Shown: in pieces, positions 5,334-5,531 of the stretch
Numbering within the stretch: position 1 is the stretch's first letter
Layout of the letters: each line of letters begins with the position of its first letter
Source: Thermoproteota archaeon
GTDB taxonomy: Archaea > Thermoproteota > Thermoprotei_A > Sulfolobales > Pyrodictiaceae
DNA: 5,531 nucleotides
Direction of reading: 5' to 3'
NCBI GenBank assembly: GCA_013153105.1
Contig: JAADFC010000128.1
Location: 1 to 5,531, forward strand
Notes under the pieces: model-generated
Seen by the model: only the letters and a program-made list of their open reading frames with translations
Database searches by the model: none
Told to the model about the DNA's origin: nothing
Position numbers and translations under genes: made by a program

Positions 5334-5531
5334 CTACCGCTGCTCGGTACCCCTTTCGTCCTCATCCCCGGCCTTGTCTACTCCAGCCTCCGCGGGTTTA
5401 TGAGGCGGCGGCTCCCCCTCCTCTTCGCGGCCTAGTATCTCGTGGAACGTGTTCCTCTTGCAGTAGGGGCAGTAGTGGTAGAGGCGGCCGCTCGAGAGCT
5501 TTGTGAGGTCAAAGCTCACCTCGAGGTACCA
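5334..5531 (-). CDS. Hypothetical protein with CPYC zinc-knuckle-like motif, C-terminal part (partial)
   Basis: The minus-strand frame is open from the right window edge to a TAG at 5336-5334, giving at least 65 residues. The visible sequence starts WYLEVSFDLTKLSSGRL, followed by YHYCPYCKRNTFHEIL, a CxxC pair with a His six residues after the second Cys, which suggests half of a zinc ribbon or knuckle. The second metal-ligand pair, if any, must lie upstream outside the window. The rest is a hydrophilic, Glu/Pro-rich tail (REEEGEPPPHKPAE and onward) that looks disordered. A GTG at 5519 could be a start, but the frame continues upstream without a stop, so the gene is treated as truncated by the window. 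The YCPYC-TFH pattern recalls zinc-binding ribosomal proteins such as L44e, but the remainder does not match and I do not name it. It converges on deoC with a 139-bp gap. Confidence 0.5.
   Translation of the reverse strand, partial: WYLEVSFDLTKLSSGRLYHYCPYCKRNTFHEILGREEEGEPPPHKPAEAGVDKAGDEDERGTEQR

Noticed and set aside
5171..5365. Minus-strand open frame across the deoC end and the intergenic region
   Set aside because: It overlaps the deoC C-terminus and the end of the right-hand gene, has no family-like motif, and its sequence is better explained by the self-complementary structure.
5255..5506. Plus-strand open frame in the right-hand region
   Set aside because: Low-complexity Arg/Pro/Ser-rich translation that lies opposite the CPYC-containing minus-strand gene and across the structured intergenic segment; no motif and no convincing ribosome binding site.
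1..5531. CRISPR array, insertion sequence, toxin-antitoxin or defence cassette
   Set aside because: No regularly spaced direct repeats, transposase, terminal inverted repeats with target duplications, or defence-type domains were seen on either strand.

Overview
The window looks like chromosomal DNA from a hyperthermophilic crenarchaeon, probably of the Desulfurococcales/Pyrodictiaceae type. This is inferred from a clustered two-subunit DNA topoisomerase VI, an archaeal MTR-1-P isomerase, GC-rich DNA with heavy use of AGG for Arg and ATA for Ile, GTG/TTG start codons, GGAGGTG-type ribosome binding sites, and short TATA-like boxes (CTATATAG, CTCTATATC) as the only AT-rich islands between genes. 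The assignment is by eye and the exact genus is not resolved.

Layout, left to right. Positions 1-239 (minus) hold the N-terminal 79 codons of a gene that runs off the left edge; it resembles the N-terminal domain of an archaeal tRNA-splicing endonuclease subunit. A 100-bp divergent intergenic region (240-339) follows, with one TATA-like element and two GC-rich inverted repeats. The plus strand then carries four genes: mtnA (340-1440, methylthioribose-1-phosphate isomerase), top6B (1508-3124, ATPase subunit of topoisomerase VI), top6A (best start TTG at 3247, ends 4416, DNA-cleaving subunit) and a deoC-family aldolase (best start TTG at 4454, ends 5194). A gene-free stretch (5195-5333) is densely self-complementary. 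A partial minus-strand gene (5334-5531) with a CPYC zinc-knuckle-like motif runs off the right edge and converges on deoC.

How the genes fit together: top6B and top6A encode the A2B2 type IIB topoisomerase that relaxes and decatenates DNA with ATP. top6A and deoC lie close behind top6B with no convincing internal promoter, so top6B-top6A-deoC may be one transcript starting at the TATA box at 1465-1472. mtnA has its own promoter. mtnA and deoC both act on phosphorylated pentoses from nucleoside breakdown or salvage, but a shared pathway is only inference.

No CRISPR array, insertion sequence, defence cassette or obviously new protein system is visible; the protein-coding content is mostly ordinary core metabolism and information processing. 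The less ordinary signal is structural. Each of the four plus-strand genes has a short perfect inverted repeat at or near its start, two of them involving the candidate start codon. The 5213-5324 interval can fold into a multi-branched structure closed by a 16-bp long-range stem. Because the DNA is GC-rich, these need a shuffled-sequence and comparative test before being believed.
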